DNA from: Antiquaquibacter oligotrophicus
Lineage (GTDB): Bacteria; Actinomycetota; Actinomycetes; Actinomycetales; Microbacteriaceae
Direction of reading: 5' to 3'
Length of the DNA stretch: 64,000 nucleotides
Assembly (NCBI RefSeq): GCF_020535405.1
Contig: NZ_CP085036.1
Span: 1,674,001-1,738,000, forward strand
Part shown: positions 28,014 through 36,490 of the stretch, piece by piece
Numbering within the stretch: position 1 is the first letter of the stretch
Layout of the letters: each line of letters opens with the position of its first letter
Position numbers and translations under genes: made by a program
The notes under the pieces: model-generated
Database searches by the model: none
Told to the model about the DNA's origin: nothing
Seen by the model: only the letters and a program-made list of their open reading frames with translations

Positions 28014-29119
28014 AGTCCGTTCACCGCCAGGTAGGCGTTCCACCGCGCGGCGGCGAGTTCGGGTCGTTCGAGAGCTCGCGCCTCGTTGGCCAGCCGCACG
28101 ATCTCGTTGAGGTGCGGGATGCTGCGTGCAGAGTGCAATCCGCCCACCATCTGGAACGACGGCTGGTGGCCGTTCAGCCACGACAGGAACGCCACCCCGG
28201 TCTTGTAGTACTGAGTGGGGGCCGCGAAGACCTGGCGGGAGAGAGTCTGCGTTGGCTCGAGTATTGCGCGGAAACTCTCCGCGTCCCCGACGTCGAGCGC
28301 CCGGATCGCTGCGGCCGCGTTGGGGGCAACGGCCGCGAAGGCGCCGAGGAGGGCATCCGACCCGCTCTCGATGAGCTCGACGAACGAGAAGTCATCGCCC
28401 GTGAACATGCGCACCTTTTCGGGCAGCCGCACGCGGAGAGCGACCTCGGCATCAGCGTCGAGCAGTGACATCTTGATTCCGGCGACCCTGTCGATGCTGC
28501 TCTCGATGATGCGGATGACCGTGTCGCTCGGGGACTCGCCGAAGTAGCCCGCGAGCTGCGCGTCGAACGCCTCGCCCAGCCAGTGGAGTACAACAGGGGC
28601 CCCGGCGCGAGCGAGCACTTCGCTGTAGACGCGCTCGTAATCGGCGCCGGACTCGGCTGCTCTCGCGAGGTGCCGGGACGCCATGAGCACGACGCCGGCC
28701 CCGGCGTCCTCGGCGACCTCGAGTTGGGTGAGGTAGCCGGCGATGACGTCATCGAGCGAGATCGACTGCTCGTCGATGTGGTCTGTGTTGACCCCGACGA
28801 CGAGGGCCCCGCCAACGGAGTGGGCCTCTGCAGCACTGCGCCGGATGAGCTCGGTGCATGCGGCCCAGTCCAGACCCATGTTGCGCTGGGCGGTGTCCAT
28901 CGCGTCGGCAACCCCGAGCCCCCACGACCACACATGATGGCGGAAGGCGAGGGTCGAATCCCAGTCGATGTCGGCGGCGCGCGACGGAGTGTTGTCTGCG
29001 GTCTGCCGGGGCACGACATGAGCCGCCGCGTACGCGACTCGACTGCGCAGGGCTGGAGTGCGGGAGAACAGCGGCGCCGGGTTCAGCTCAACGGTGCCCT
29101 CGAGCAGGCGCAGCGTCAC
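28010..29119 (-). CDS. DUF993 dihydrodipicolinate-synthase-like aldolase
   Basis: 369-aa protein of the DUF993 group related to DHDPS/N-acetylneuraminate lyase TIM barrels. The expected Schiff-base lysine lies in RVAGIKMSLLDAD. Other family-like stretches are HHVWSWGLGVADAMDTAQRNMGL (shown in part) and GVNTDHIDE. GTG 29119 overlaps the oxidoreductase stop by 4 nt. By analogy it would catalyse aldol cleavage of a 2-keto sugar acid or related dehydration. No member's reaction is known to me. Confidence 0.8.
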   Translation of the reverse strand: MTLRLLEGTVELNPAPLFSRTPALRSRVAYAAAHVVPRQTADNTPSRAADIDWDSTLAFRHHVWSWGLGVADAMDTAQRNMGLDWAACTELIRRSAAEAHSVGGALVVGVNTDHIDEQSISLDDVIAGYLTQLEVAEDAGAGVVLMASRHLARAAESGADYERVYSEVLARAGAPVVLHWLGEAFDAQLAGYFGESPSDTVIRIIESSIDRVAGIKMSLLDADAEVALRVRLPEKVRMFTGDDFSFVELIESGSDALLGAFAAVAPNAAAAIRALDVGDAESFRAILEPTQTLSRQVFAAPTQYYKTGVAFLSWLNGHQPSFQMVGGLHSARSIPHLNEIVRLANEARALERPELAAARWNAYLAVNGL

Positions 29120-30267
29120 AGGGTGACCGCCGGAAGGTCGATTCGGCGGCCCTCCGCGCTGCTGCGCAGACCCTCGACGCTGAGACGGACGCCCCGCGCC
29201 CCGGCGAGCAGGTCGAAGTCGTAGGGCGTGCCCTCGACCACGCTGCGCAGGAACTGCTCCCACTGCACTTTGAAGCCGTTCTCGAAGACGTCGTTGTCCG
29301 GAACCTCAATCCAGTCCGCGAAGTAGTTGTGGGTCTCTGGCAGGTCGGGGTTCCAGACGGGCTTCGGTGTGGCGTTGCGGGGTTGGATGCGGCATCCGAA
29401 GAGTCCCACGACGGCCGAGCCGAGTGTGCCGTCCACCTGGAACTCGACGAGCTCCTTGCGGTTCACTCGCACCGCCCAGCTCGAGTTGAGTTGCACGATG
29501 ACGCCGTTCTCGAGCTCGAAGATGGCGTAGGCCGCGTCATCCGCCGTCGCGGCATACTCGCGCTCGTTCTCATCGACGCGTTTCGGGATATGCGTGACGG
29601 CTCGCGCGTAGACGCTCTCGATGCGACCGAAGAGGTTCTCGATCACGTAGTTCCAGTGCGCGAACATGTCGCTCACGATGCCCCCGCCGTCGTCGCTGCG
29701 GTAGTTCCAGCTGGGGCGCTGCGCGGGTTGCCAGTCGCCCTCGAAGACCCAATAGCCGAACTCCCCGCGCACGGAGAGGATCTCGCCGAAGAACCCGGAG
29801 TCGATCAGGCGTCGGAGTTTCTGGAAACCCGGGAGGTAGAGCTTGTCGTGTACCACGCCGTGCCTCACGCCCGCCGCCTCCGCGAGTCGGGCGAGCTCGA
29901 GCGCATCGTCGAAGGACTCCGCGGTGGGCTTCTCCGTGTAGATGTGCTTGCCAGCGGCGATTGCCCTGCGGATCGCCTCGACACGTGCTGTGGTCACAAG
30001 GAAGTCGGCATAGATCGGAAAGTCGGGGTTGGCGAGAGCCTCGTCGAGATTGTCCGTGTAGTGGTCGATTCCGTGTTTTTCGGCGAGTGCAGCGAGCTTG
30101 GGGATGCTGCGGCCCACGAGCATCGGTTCCACCTGCACCCGACTGCCGTCGGAGAGCAGCACACCGCCCTGCTCCCGGATCGCGAGGATGGAGCGAAGGA
30201 GATGCTGGCGATAGCCCATGCGCCCGGAGACGCCGTTCATGATGATGCCGATGCTCTGCTGGGTCAT
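29116..30267 (-). CDS. Gfo/Idh/MocA-family oxidoreductase
   Basis: 383-aa NAD(P)-dependent dehydrogenase, first gene of the LacI-regulated operon. Rossmann start IGIIMNGVSGRMGYRQH (residues 5-21), canonical TEKPTAES, and a C-terminal domain with SDMFAHWNYVIENLFG. ATG 30267 is chosen because upstream codons run into the operator region. The ribosome-binding site is weak. It would carry out the first oxidation of the sugar substrate. Confidence 0.9.
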   Translation of the reverse strand: MTQQSIGIIMNGVSGRMGYRQHLLRSILAIREQGGVLLSDGSRVQVEPMLVGRSIPKLAALAEKHGIDHYTDNLDEALANPDFPIYADFLVTTARVEAIRRAIAAGKHIYTEKPTAESFDDALELARLAEAAGVRHGVVHDKLYLPGFQKLRRLIDSGFFGEILSVRGEFGYWVFEGDWQPAQRPSWNYRSDDGGGIVSDMFAHWNYVIENLFGRIESVYARAVTHIPKRVDENEREYAATADDAAYAIFELENGVIVQLNSSWAVRVNRKELVEFQVDGTLGSAVVGLFGCRIQPRNATPKPVWNPDLPETHNYFADWIEVPDNDVFENGFKVQWEQFLRSVVEGTPYDFDLLAGARGVRLSVEGLRSSAEGRRIDLPAVTL

Positions 30268-30289
30268 AGGGGGTACTCGATTCTTGCTC

Positions 30290-30321
30290 GGAAAGCGCTT
30301 ACCCAATGGTAAGCGCTTTCC
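30290..30321. promoter_or_regulatory. LacI-family operator, perfect 32-bp inverted repeat with two nested sites
   Basis: Two 14-bp arms, GGAAAGCGCTTACC (30290-30303) and its exact complement (30308-30321), are separated by CAAT. Each arm contains its own palindrome AAGCGCTT (30293-30300 and 30311-30318), the core of LacI/GalR operators with the central CG. It sits 23 bp upstream of the oxidoreductase start and 42 bp after the LacI gene, so it can hold two repressor dimers over the operon promoter. Confidence 0.85.
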
Positions 30322-30363
30322 CGTTCGGGGAGCAATACCGTGTTCGCCCCGCTCTGAGCGCCA

Positions 30364-31353
30364 TCAGCGTGCGGGTGTGCTGCTCCGGAGGATCACCTCG
30401 GGCGTGATCGGCGCGGGGACGTCGGCACCGAGCGCGATGGCGACGGAGGCCTCACCGACCTCCTCGAGCGCCACTCGAACCGTTGTCAGCGGCGGCGTGA
30501 CATCGGACGCGATGGGAACATCATCGAAGCCCGCCACCGCGATCTGTTCGGGTACCGGTACCCCGCGGTCGCGCAAGGCGGCGAGCGCGCCCACCGCCAT
30601 GACGTCGTTGACGGCGAAAACGAAGTCCGCGCCGTCCAGGCCGTCGTCGAGAAGCGAGGACATCGCGCTGTAGCCGCCGTCACGGGTGAAGTCACCGTGT
30701 GCGATTGCCACGGGTGGGACGGGCAGAGCCGAAGCAAACCCCGCGCTCCGGTCACGAGCCGTCGCGAGATGTTCCGGTCCAGCGAGGACAACAAATCGGC
30801 GATACCCCAGGCTCACCGCCGCGGCCCCCAGGGCGCGAGCGCCGCTCGTGTTGTCGATCTCGACGGTCGCGAACGGAAGTCCGGTCTGGCTGATGAAGGC
30901 GACCCGTCCTCCCCCGGACTGGTAATCGTCCAGTTCCGCGATGAGGAGCCGAGGGTCGTCCTCATCGGTGAAACGACTTCCCGCCAACACCATGACGCGG
31001 GGGCGCTGGCGCCCGAGAAGTTTCACGAGCTCGAGTTCCCGGCCAGCATCGCGATTAGTGACCGCAATGGTCACCACGAGGCCGACCGCGTCTGCCGCGC
31101 GCAAGACACCAGCGGCGATGGCCGAAAAATATGGGTCGGCGATATCGCTGACGATGAGCGCCACGGACGACGAAGAGCCTCGCGCTACCGCCTGGGCCGA
31201 GACGTTCGCCGTGTATCCGAGTTTGCGAGCGGCGACGAGTACCCGTTCGCGGTACTCGTCCTTGACCACTCGGCTACTGCCGTTGATCGCCCGCGACGCA
31301 GTGGCGAGCGAGACCCCTGCCTCGCGAGCGACATCGTACAAAGTCGGGTTCAC
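30364..31353 (-). CDS. LacI-family transcriptional regulator
   Basis: 329-aa repressor. GTG 31353 begins the helix-turn-helix (TLYDVAREAGVSLATASRAING, residues 4-25), followed by the hinge helix region and a periplasmic-binding-like effector domain (about 60-320) with IVSDIADPYFSAIA and GFDDVPIASDVTPPLTTV. The 24 upstream in-frame codons are discounted. It lies just upstream of, and same-strand with, the operon carrying the twin operator, so it is the obvious repressor and probably senses the operon's sugar. Confidence 0.93.
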   Translation of the reverse strand: MNPTLYDVAREAGVSLATASRAINGSSRVVKDEYRERVLVAARKLGYTANVSAQAVARGSSSSVALIVSDIADPYFSAIAAGVLRAADAVGLVVTIAVTNRDAGRELELVKLLGRQRPRVMVLAGSRFTDEDDPRLLIAELDDYQSGGGRVAFISQTGLPFATVEIDNTSGARALGAAAVSLGYRRFVVLAGPEHLATARDRSAGFASALPVPPVAIAHGDFTRDGGYSAMSSLLDDGLDGADFVFAVNDVMAVGALAALRDRGVPVPEQIAVAGFDDVPIASDVTPPLTTVRVALEEVGEASVAIALGADVPAPITPEVILRSSTPAR

Positions 31354-31364
31354 GCTCGGTGATT

Positions 31365-31793
31365 CTACGCCCGCAGGTCCGCGTACTCCGGGTTCTCGTC
31401 GAGGAAACTGCGCACCATGGAGCATTCGGGCACAATGCGCCCACCGGCCTCGCGAACCTGGTCGAGCACATGAGCGATGAACGCGGTGCCAATGCCACGA
31501 TCCCGTACCGCGGCATCCACCACAGTGGACTCGATGACAAGCTCGCTGTCGGGACTCCCGGAGACGTGCATGACCGCCACCTCGTCGTCCCCGAGGGTCG
31601 CGCGATAGAGCGAACCCGAGTCGTCTCGGCTGACCACGATGTCCGCGTCGCGGTCCGTGCTCGGTTCGTCGAGCTCGTTCGCGTCGGCACTGTGTGCCGT
31701 TCCCTCGTCGAGGGTGCCCTTACCGTCGGGGTAACCCGCGGCGTCGGGGAACTCGAAGTCCTTGCTGTGGAAGTCCCGGCTGTTGTCGCTCAT
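31365..31793 (-). CDS. GNAT-family N-acetyltransferase (short, YidJ/COG2388 type)
   Basis: 142-aa protein. The first ~45 residues are acidic and probably disordered (DFHSKDFEFPDAAGYPDGKG). The rest matches the short GCN5-related fold, with the acetyl-CoA pyrophosphate loop region AAVRDRGIGTAFIAHVLDQV and the C-terminal PECSMVRSFLDENPEY. This subgroup is small and mostly uncharacterised. It lies 6 nt after the lipoprotein gene. Confidence 0.8.
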   Translation of the reverse strand: MSDNSRDFHSKDFEFPDAAGYPDGKGTLDEGTAHSADANELDEPSTDRDADIVVSRDDSGSLYRATLGDDEVAVMHVSGSPDSELVIESTVVDAAVRDRGIGTAFIAHVLDQVREAGGRIVPECSMVRSFLDENPEYADLRA

Positions 31794-31799
31794 GATTCC

Positions 31800-32213
31800 T
31801 TACTTGATCGGTAGGACGATTTCGCTGTCCATGACCTCGATCGTGAGGGGCTCGGTGGTGGTCACCTCACCCGGAGTGGAGAAGACAGTGGTGTGGGGAA
31901 CGAAGTCCATCGTGCACGCCTTGTCTTCGGGGATGGGAGGCACCTCCGCTGAGATGCGGTTGCCCTCGCCCGCCTTCTCGAGAACGGTGATGCTCGTCAC
32001 GATGTAGGGGCATCCTGAACTTCCCGAGAGGGTGATCGCCAGTTGCGCACCCTCCTGAAGCCAGAACGCCTGGAGACCGGAGTCCGCGTCGCCGCCCGGC
32101 TCACCCGCGAATTGTTCCGGCTCGCCCTGATAGTTGGTGACGGCTCCGCCGACACATCCGGCGAGAAGAAGTGGAAGTGCGAGCGCAGCCGCCGCGAACC
32201 AGCGAGTCTTCAT
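31800..32213 (-). CDS. Small lipoprotein, unknown function
   Basis: 137-aa protein with a lipoprotein signal peptide (MKTRWFAAAALALPLLLAGC, lipobox Cys at residue 20). The mature part is acidic, about 115 residues, with Cys near 68 and 99 that could form a disulfide (GCPYIV, KACTMDF). Expected on the outer face of the membrane. No family recognised. Confidence 0.75.
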   Translation of the reverse strand: MKTRWFAAAALALPLLLAGCVGGAVTNYQGEPEQFAGEPGGDADSGLQAFWLQEGAQLAITLSGSSGCPYIVTSITVLEKAGEGNRISAEVPPIPEDKACTMDFVPHTTVFSTPGEVTTTEPLTIEVMDSEIVLPIK

Positions 32214-32292
32214 GGAGTCCCCATTCCTTGGGGCGCGACGCCGCGCCTGGCATCAGTATGGCCCAGAGCGCCCTCGTCGCAGCGGAAGCGCG

Positions 32293-32748
32293 TCAGTTGT
32301 CGACGCTTCCTCGCCATGCTCCGTCGGCGATGCCCTTGGCCTCGATGTACTTCTTGAAGTTCTCGAGTTCCTTCTTCACAGCGTGGTTCGGGATGTGAAG
32401 GGCTGCACCCGCGGTCTCCACAAAACCCTCGGGGTCCCAGTCAATCTGCACCGCTACCCGCGACGAAGTGTCGCTGAGCTTGTGGAACGTGACGACTCCC
32501 GCGTGATCGACCTCGCCGCCGGTACTCGTCCAGGCGATGCGGTCGTCGGGGAGCTGCTCCGTAATGACGGTGTCGAACTCGCGCGTCGCGCCGCCGACCG
32601 TAACTGTCCAGTGATTCGTCACGTCGTCGACCTGGACGATCGTGTCGACGACACTCAAGAACTCGGGGAAGCTCTCGAACTGGGTCCACTGGTTGTACGC
32701 GATGGTGACGGGCACATCCACGTCGATGGTTTCGACTACCTGGGCCAT
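32293..32748 (-). CDS. SRPBCC-fold protein (polyketide cyclase/dehydrase type)
   Basis: 151-aa single-domain START/Bet v1-like protein. ATG 32748 is preceded by AGAGGAG, which settles it over the longer frame to 33075. Typical features: VDVPVTIAYNQWTQFESFPEF at the start, WTVTVGGATREFDTVI in the strands, and the long C-terminal helix NHAVKKELENFKKYIEAKG. Such proteins bind a hydrophobic ligand; substrate and role unknown. It sits among small stress-type genes. Confidence 0.85.
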   Translation of the reverse strand: MAQVVETIDVDVPVTIAYNQWTQFESFPEFLSVVDTIVQVDDVTNHWTVTVGGATREFDTVITEQLPDDRIAWTSTGGEVDHAGVVTFHKLSDTSSRVAVQIDWDPEGFVETAGAALHIPNHAVKKELENFKKYIEAKGIADGAWRGSVDN

Positions 32749-32789
32749 GGGGCTCTCCTCTGATCGTTGTGTGGTCTGGCGGGATGGGT

Positions 32790-33044
32790 TCAGTGCTCGG
32801 CGCGCAGTTCCTCGAACGCGAGCTGGGCATCCTCCACACTCGTGAACGTGCCGACGGCGATGCCGGTCACCGTGGTGAGCGCGTAGAGGCGCTGCTGGTT
32901 CAACTGGATGATGGCGACGGGAACGTCGTTCTCCTTGCCGACGAAAACGATGTTCGCGACGCTCTCGATGAGCGACCAGTCGATCTCTCCCGAACGGTTC
33001 AGCCCTCCCGACGGATCCAGTGCCGGTGGTGTTGTGAGTGTCAT
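32790..33044 (-). CDS. 84-aa hypothetical protein
   Basis: Starts at ATG 33044 with AAGGAC upstream; a longer frame to 33137 is possible but less likely. Soluble, mixed alpha/beta, with an Ile/Val-rich centre (NIVFVGKENDVPVAIIQLNQQ) and an acidic C-terminal helix (VEDAQLAFEELRAEH). No family recognised. 41 bp upstream of the SRPBCC gene on the same strand. Confidence 0.65.
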   Translation of the reverse strand: MTLTTPPALDPSGGLNRSGEIDWSLIESVANIVFVGKENDVPVAIIQLNQQRLYALTTVTGIAVGTFTSVEDAQLAFEELRAEH

Positions 33045-33165
33045 GGCGTGTCCTTGTGGGGTTGGTCCGCTGCACGGTTTCGGGTTGTGCCCTCTCACGA
33101 TAGGCACGGGGTCACTCCACAGCCGAGGGCTTGACAAGGGCGAGCATCCGCACCCCGAATGGGGT

Positions 33166-33840
33166 TCACTCGCCCTCGACGGCCGCGGTGTGGTGCGGGG
33201 TACCGACGGGTTTGGATTCCGAGGAGCCCCGCTGCCGCAGGTAGATCGAGAACGCCACCATGCATCCGACGGCGAGAAACTCGGACTGCCAGTTCTGCAA
33301 TGTGCGGTTCCAGAAGTCCGCCGAGGCGATGTACTCGCCCCAGCTCACCGTGGGCAGCCCGTGATCGAGTTGCTCCTCGTTGAACACGACGGTGCCGGCC
33401 ACAGACTGCGTCCACCAGGAGAGCAGAAAGATGAGGCCCATCACGATGAGGAGCGAGTTGGAGTAGAGCACGGTGCGCCAACCACCCGCCTTTGCCCAGC
33501 GCGGGGAGTCGGCGCGCGCGTGGCGTCTGACCAACTGATCTTTGTCGCTGCCGATGCCCTCGTCGCCCGGCCGCTTGGACTCCGCCGAGCCTGTCTGAAT
33601 GAGCCAGATCGTGGCGAGGATGAAGACGAAGAACTGGAGAAATTCGGATTGCCAGTTCTCTGCGACATCAACCACGAAGTCCGATGACGTGATGAACGCG
33701 AGGTAGGAGACGGGGTCGCCGCCGTGCGCGAGCTGGCCTTCGTTGAACGCTGCGAGGCCCGCGATCGACTGCCCGACGAGTGACCCGAGGAAGAGCACCG
33801 CGAGGGCGATACTCAGCCCGTGATTACGGATGACACGCAT
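33166..33840 (-). CDS. DUF6766-like membrane protein with internal duplication
   Basis: 224-aa protein made of two similar halves (about residues 5-90 and 125-210). Each half has a transmembrane helix, a QS(I/V)AG turn, FNE-QL-HG, an extracytoplasmic loop, NWQSEFL, then a second helix ending in a charged SxESK tail; total four helices. ATG 33840 follows a 27-aa ORF by 4 nt. The duplicated NWQSEF motif points to a two-fold symmetric fold. Function unknown. Confidence 0.8.
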   Translation of the reverse strand: MRVIRNHGLSIALAVLFLGSLVGQSIAGLAAFNEGQLAHGGDPVSYLAFITSSDFVVDVAENWQSEFLQFFVFILATIWLIQTGSAESKRPGDEGIGSDKDQLVRRHARADSPRWAKAGGWRTVLYSNSLLIVMGLIFLLSWWTQSVAGTVVFNEEQLDHGLPTVSWGEYIASADFWNRTLQNWQSEFLAVGCMVAFSIYLRQRGSSESKPVGTPHHTAAVEGE

Positions 33841-33844
33841 GACG

Positions 33845-33928
33845 TCACCGCCCCGACAAGGCCACGACCAGCATGAGCGTAAGCCCGACGATCACTGCGG
33901 ACAGCCAGCCCGCAAAGACGACTTTCAT
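33845..33928 (-). CDS. 27-aa single-helix membrane peptide
   Basis: ATG 33928 to TGA 33845: MKVVFAGWLSA, a hydrophobic helix, ending VVALSGR. A strong Shine-Dalgarno sequence (GGAGG, about 6 nt before ATG) overlaps the stop of the upstream alcohol dehydrogenase, and the DUF6766 start follows after 4 nt. The ribosome-binding site and tight packing make it a real small gene, probably a partner of the DUF6766 protein. Confidence 0.75.
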   Translation of the reverse strand: MKVVFAGWLSAVIVGLTLMLVVALSGR

Positions 33929-33936
33929 CGCCCCTC

Positions 33937-35112
33937 CTACGGTTGAAGCACGACCTTGACGCACCCGTCCTTCTTTGCGCCGAAGAGCTCGTACATCTCG
34001 GGCGCCTGTTCGAGCGGCACGCGGTGCGTGACGAGATCCATGACGCCGAGCGGATCGCTCGGGTCCTCGACGAGCGGCCACAGGTCGGCTGTCCAGCGCT
34101 GCACGTTGCACTGGCCCATCGCGAGCGTGAGCTGCTTGTCGAACATCGTCATGAGCGGCATGGGATCGGCGACGCCACCGTAGACACCGCTGAGTGAGAC
34201 GGTTCCACCGCGCTGCACGGACTCGATGGCCATCATGAGTCCCGCGAGTCGATCGACTCCGACGGTCTGCGCGAGCTTTTTCGCCGCCGCGCTCGGCAGC
34301 ACACCGACGGCGGACTGGGCGAAGGATGCAACGGGGTTACCGTGCGCCTCCATGCCGACCGCGTCCACCACCGAGTGCGGTCCACGACCGTCCGTGCGAT
34401 CGAGGATCTGCTCGAGAAGGTCATCCGTCAGATCCAGGGTCTCGACGCCGTGGCGCTCGGCCATCGCGCGGCGCTCCGGCACGAGGTCGACCGCGAGGGT
34501 TCGGTAGCCGAGGTGGCGCCCGATACGCGAGGCGAACTGGCCGACCGGTCCGAGCCCGAGAACCAGCAGAGTGCCTCCGTCCGGTACGTTCGCGTACTTC
34601 ACCCCCTGCCACGCGGTGGGGAGGATGTCGCTCAAGAAGAGGTAACGCTCATCCGGTAGCCCGCTCGTGACCTTGATGGCGTTGAAGTCGGCGTTGTGAA
34701 CGGTGAGGTACTCGGCCTGACCCCCCGGGATGTGGCCGTAGAGCTCGGTGTAGCCGTAGAGGTCGGCACCCGTTCCGTGCTCACGGTTCTGGGTGGTCTC
34801 GCACTGGGTCGTGAGCCCCCGAGTGCACATGTAGCAATAGCCGCACGCGATCACGAACGGCACCACGATCCTGTCGCCCGGCACGAGTTTCTCCACGGCG
34901 GAGCCCACCTCGACGACAACACCCATGGGTTCGTGGCCCATCACATCGCCTTTGTGCATGAACGGCCCGAGCACGTTGAGCAAGTGCAGATCGGAGCCGC
35001 AGATCGCAGTCGACGTGACTTTGATGATCACGTCCGTCGGGGCCGTGATGGCCGGCTCCGGTACTTCGTCGACGGTTACGGATCCTGTGCCCTGCCACGT
35101 GAGTGCTCTCAT
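33937..35112 (-). CDS. Zinc-dependent alcohol dehydrogenase (formaldehyde-dehydrogenase-like)
   Basis: 391-aa medium-chain dehydrogenase. Catalytic-zinc ligands C38, H60 and E61 (ICGSDLH, GHEPMG), structural-zinc cysteines C90, C93, C96 and C104, and a Rossmann domain with LVLGLGPVGQFASRIGRHLG. The arrangement resembles the glutathione-independent formaldehyde dehydrogenase/threonine dehydrogenase-like subgroup often annotated in stress loci. It leads a short operon with the 27-aa peptide and DUF6766 protein. Confidence 0.9.
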   Translation of the reverse strand: MRALTWQGTGSVTVDEVPEPAITAPTDVIIKVTSTAICGSDLHLLNVLGPFMHKGDVMGHEPMGVVVEVGSAVEKLVPGDRIVVPFVIACGYCYMCTRGLTTQCETTQNREHGTGADLYGYTELYGHIPGGQAEYLTVHNADFNAIKVTSGLPDERYLFLSDILPTAWQGVKYANVPDGGTLLVLGLGPVGQFASRIGRHLGYRTLAVDLVPERRAMAERHGVETLDLTDDLLEQILDRTDGRGPHSVVDAVGMEAHGNPVASFAQSAVGVLPSAAAKKLAQTVGVDRLAGLMMAIESVQRGGTVSLSGVYGGVADPMPLMTMFDKQLTLAMGQCNVQRWTADLWPLVEDPSDPLGVMDLVTHRVPLEQAPEMYELFGAKKDGCVKVVLQP

Positions 35113-35174
35113 GCGCTCCTGTCTACGCTCGGCCCGGAGTGCCAGACAGAGGTTGACTTCTCGCGGAGCCGGTT

Positions 35175-35780
35175 CTACGGTGTCAGCCCCTCGAGGGACG
35201 CGACCGACGGCATGCCGCCGATGCTGAGCACCTCCAGGGCGAAGTCGTCATCGACATATGTCGCGACGGGAATGAGTCCGCTCGCCGCAGCGAGCAGGTC
35301 GTGCACACGATCGCCGCCGAGCGGGTAGTCGGCGACGGGGTGTCGCCAGTGACAGGCAACGATGACGCCTCCGTCGGTGAGGCTGCTGGCACTGCGCTCG
35401 GCAAGCAGACGAACGGAGTCTTCGTCGAGGTAGTAACCGACCTCCGAGATGACGATGAGGTCGAAGCGTCCGCCCGGCCAATCGTGCGGCGCCTGCCTCG
35501 TCTCGAACTCCACCCCCTGGGCGCTAGCGAGACGGTGCTGCGCCACCTCGAGCGGGCGCGCCGAGATGTCGGTGGCGAGCAGACGGTCGCAGCGCGGCGC
35601 GAGCAGCTCGGTGAGCAGGCCGATCGAGCATCCGATCTCCAGCGCGTTCGTATAACGCTCGTGCGGCAGGATGCCCATCGTGAGCGCACGTTTGCGCGAC
35701 TCGTACCACCCGGAGGCGAGCCGCCACGGGTCGTCGAACTCCTCGTACAGGTTGTCGAAGTACTTCTGGTCCAAACTCAC
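35175..35780 (-). CDS. NodS-like SAM-dependent methyltransferase
   Basis: 201-aa class I methyltransferase. GTG 35780 overlaps the deacetylase stop (GTGA) and has GAGGAG upstream; a start at 35807 is an alternative. The N-terminal YFDNLYEEFDDPWRLASGWYE and SAM motif I (ALEIGCSIGLLTELLA, then ATDIS) match the NodS group, which N-methylates the free amine of deacetylated chitooligosaccharides in rhizobial Nod-factor synthesis. Fourth gene of the GT2/ACAD/PIG-L/NodS module. Following a deacetylase, an N-methylation role is a reasonable guess. Confidence 0.85.
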   Translation of the reverse strand: MSLDQKYFDNLYEEFDDPWRLASGWYESRKRALTMGILPHERYTNALEIGCSIGLLTELLAPRCDRLLATDISARPLEVAQHRLASAQGVEFETRQAPHDWPGGRFDLIVISEVGYYLDEDSVRLLAERSASSLTDGGVIVACHWRHPVADYPLGGDRVHDLLAAASGLIPVATYVDDDFALEVLSIGGMPSVASLEGLTP

Positions 35781-36490
35781 TCGGGGCTCCTCACGAACGT
35801 CTCCCACTCGCGTTCGAAGTGAGACAGCATCCCCCGGTGCAGTATGGGTTCGACGCCGTCCCCCGCGTCGGTTTGGCTTGGGTACGAGGCAAGAGCCGCG
35901 CGCTTTGCGGCCCGGTCGATAGGTGAAACCGGGACTCGGATGAGATCGTCCCAGGGCACATCGGCGTCATCCGGTGAGGCCCAGTGCCACATCCACACCG
36001 GGTATTCCAGCAGGATCGCCGCCGACGACGCGGCCGCGAGGGCGGCGACCGCGCCGCACGCGGTGTGGTCGCTATGCCCGTCGCCGCGCCACGGCGCGAC
36101 GATGAGGTCCGCCCTCGCTAGCCCGATGAGGGCGGCCTCGAGATCGAGTTCGTGTTCACCGAGGCGGCCATCGGGGAGGCCAAGGTCAACGATGTCGCAG
36201 CCGGGCGCGAGGATGCTCGCTGCCTCGTAGAACTCGGCGGTGCGAACGATCGCGTCCCCGCCTCGCTCCGCCGCCTCCCCGCGTGTGGCGAGCACCACCG
36301 TCACGCGTGTTCCGGCCCGGTGCAGTCGGGATGTGAGTGCACCAGCGCCGAGGGTCTCGTCGTCGGGATGCGCGGCCAGCACGATGACGTGGTCGATGTC
36401 ACGAGCATCCGCCCACGGAACCGACGCCCAGTGCTGACTGGAGGTCCATTCTTCTTCTGAGGTGCCGGGATCCCGGTGATCGAAGCTCAC
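35777..36490 (-). CDS. PIG-L/LmbE-family N-deacetylase
   Basis: 237-aa zinc deacetylase. Zinc-site motifs AAHPDDETLGAG (about residues 38-49) and GHSDHTACG are intact. Family members (MshB, GlcNAc-PI deacetylase) remove the N-acetyl group of a GlcNAc unit in a glycoconjugate. Start taken as GTG 36490 (GTGA overlap with the upstream stop); GTG 36493 is equally possible. Third gene of the module. Confidence 0.9.
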   Translation of the reverse strand: MSFDHRDPGTSEEEWTSSQHWASVPWADARDIDHVIVLAAHPDDETLGAGALTSRLHRAGTRVTVVLATRGEAAERGGDAIVRTAEFYEAASILAPGCDIVDLGLPDGRLGEHELDLEAALIGLARADLIVAPWRGDGHSDHTACGAVAALAAASSAAILLEYPVWMWHWASPDDADVPWDDLIRVPVSPIDRAAKRAALASYPSQTDAGDGVEPILHRGMLSHFEREWETFVRSPE

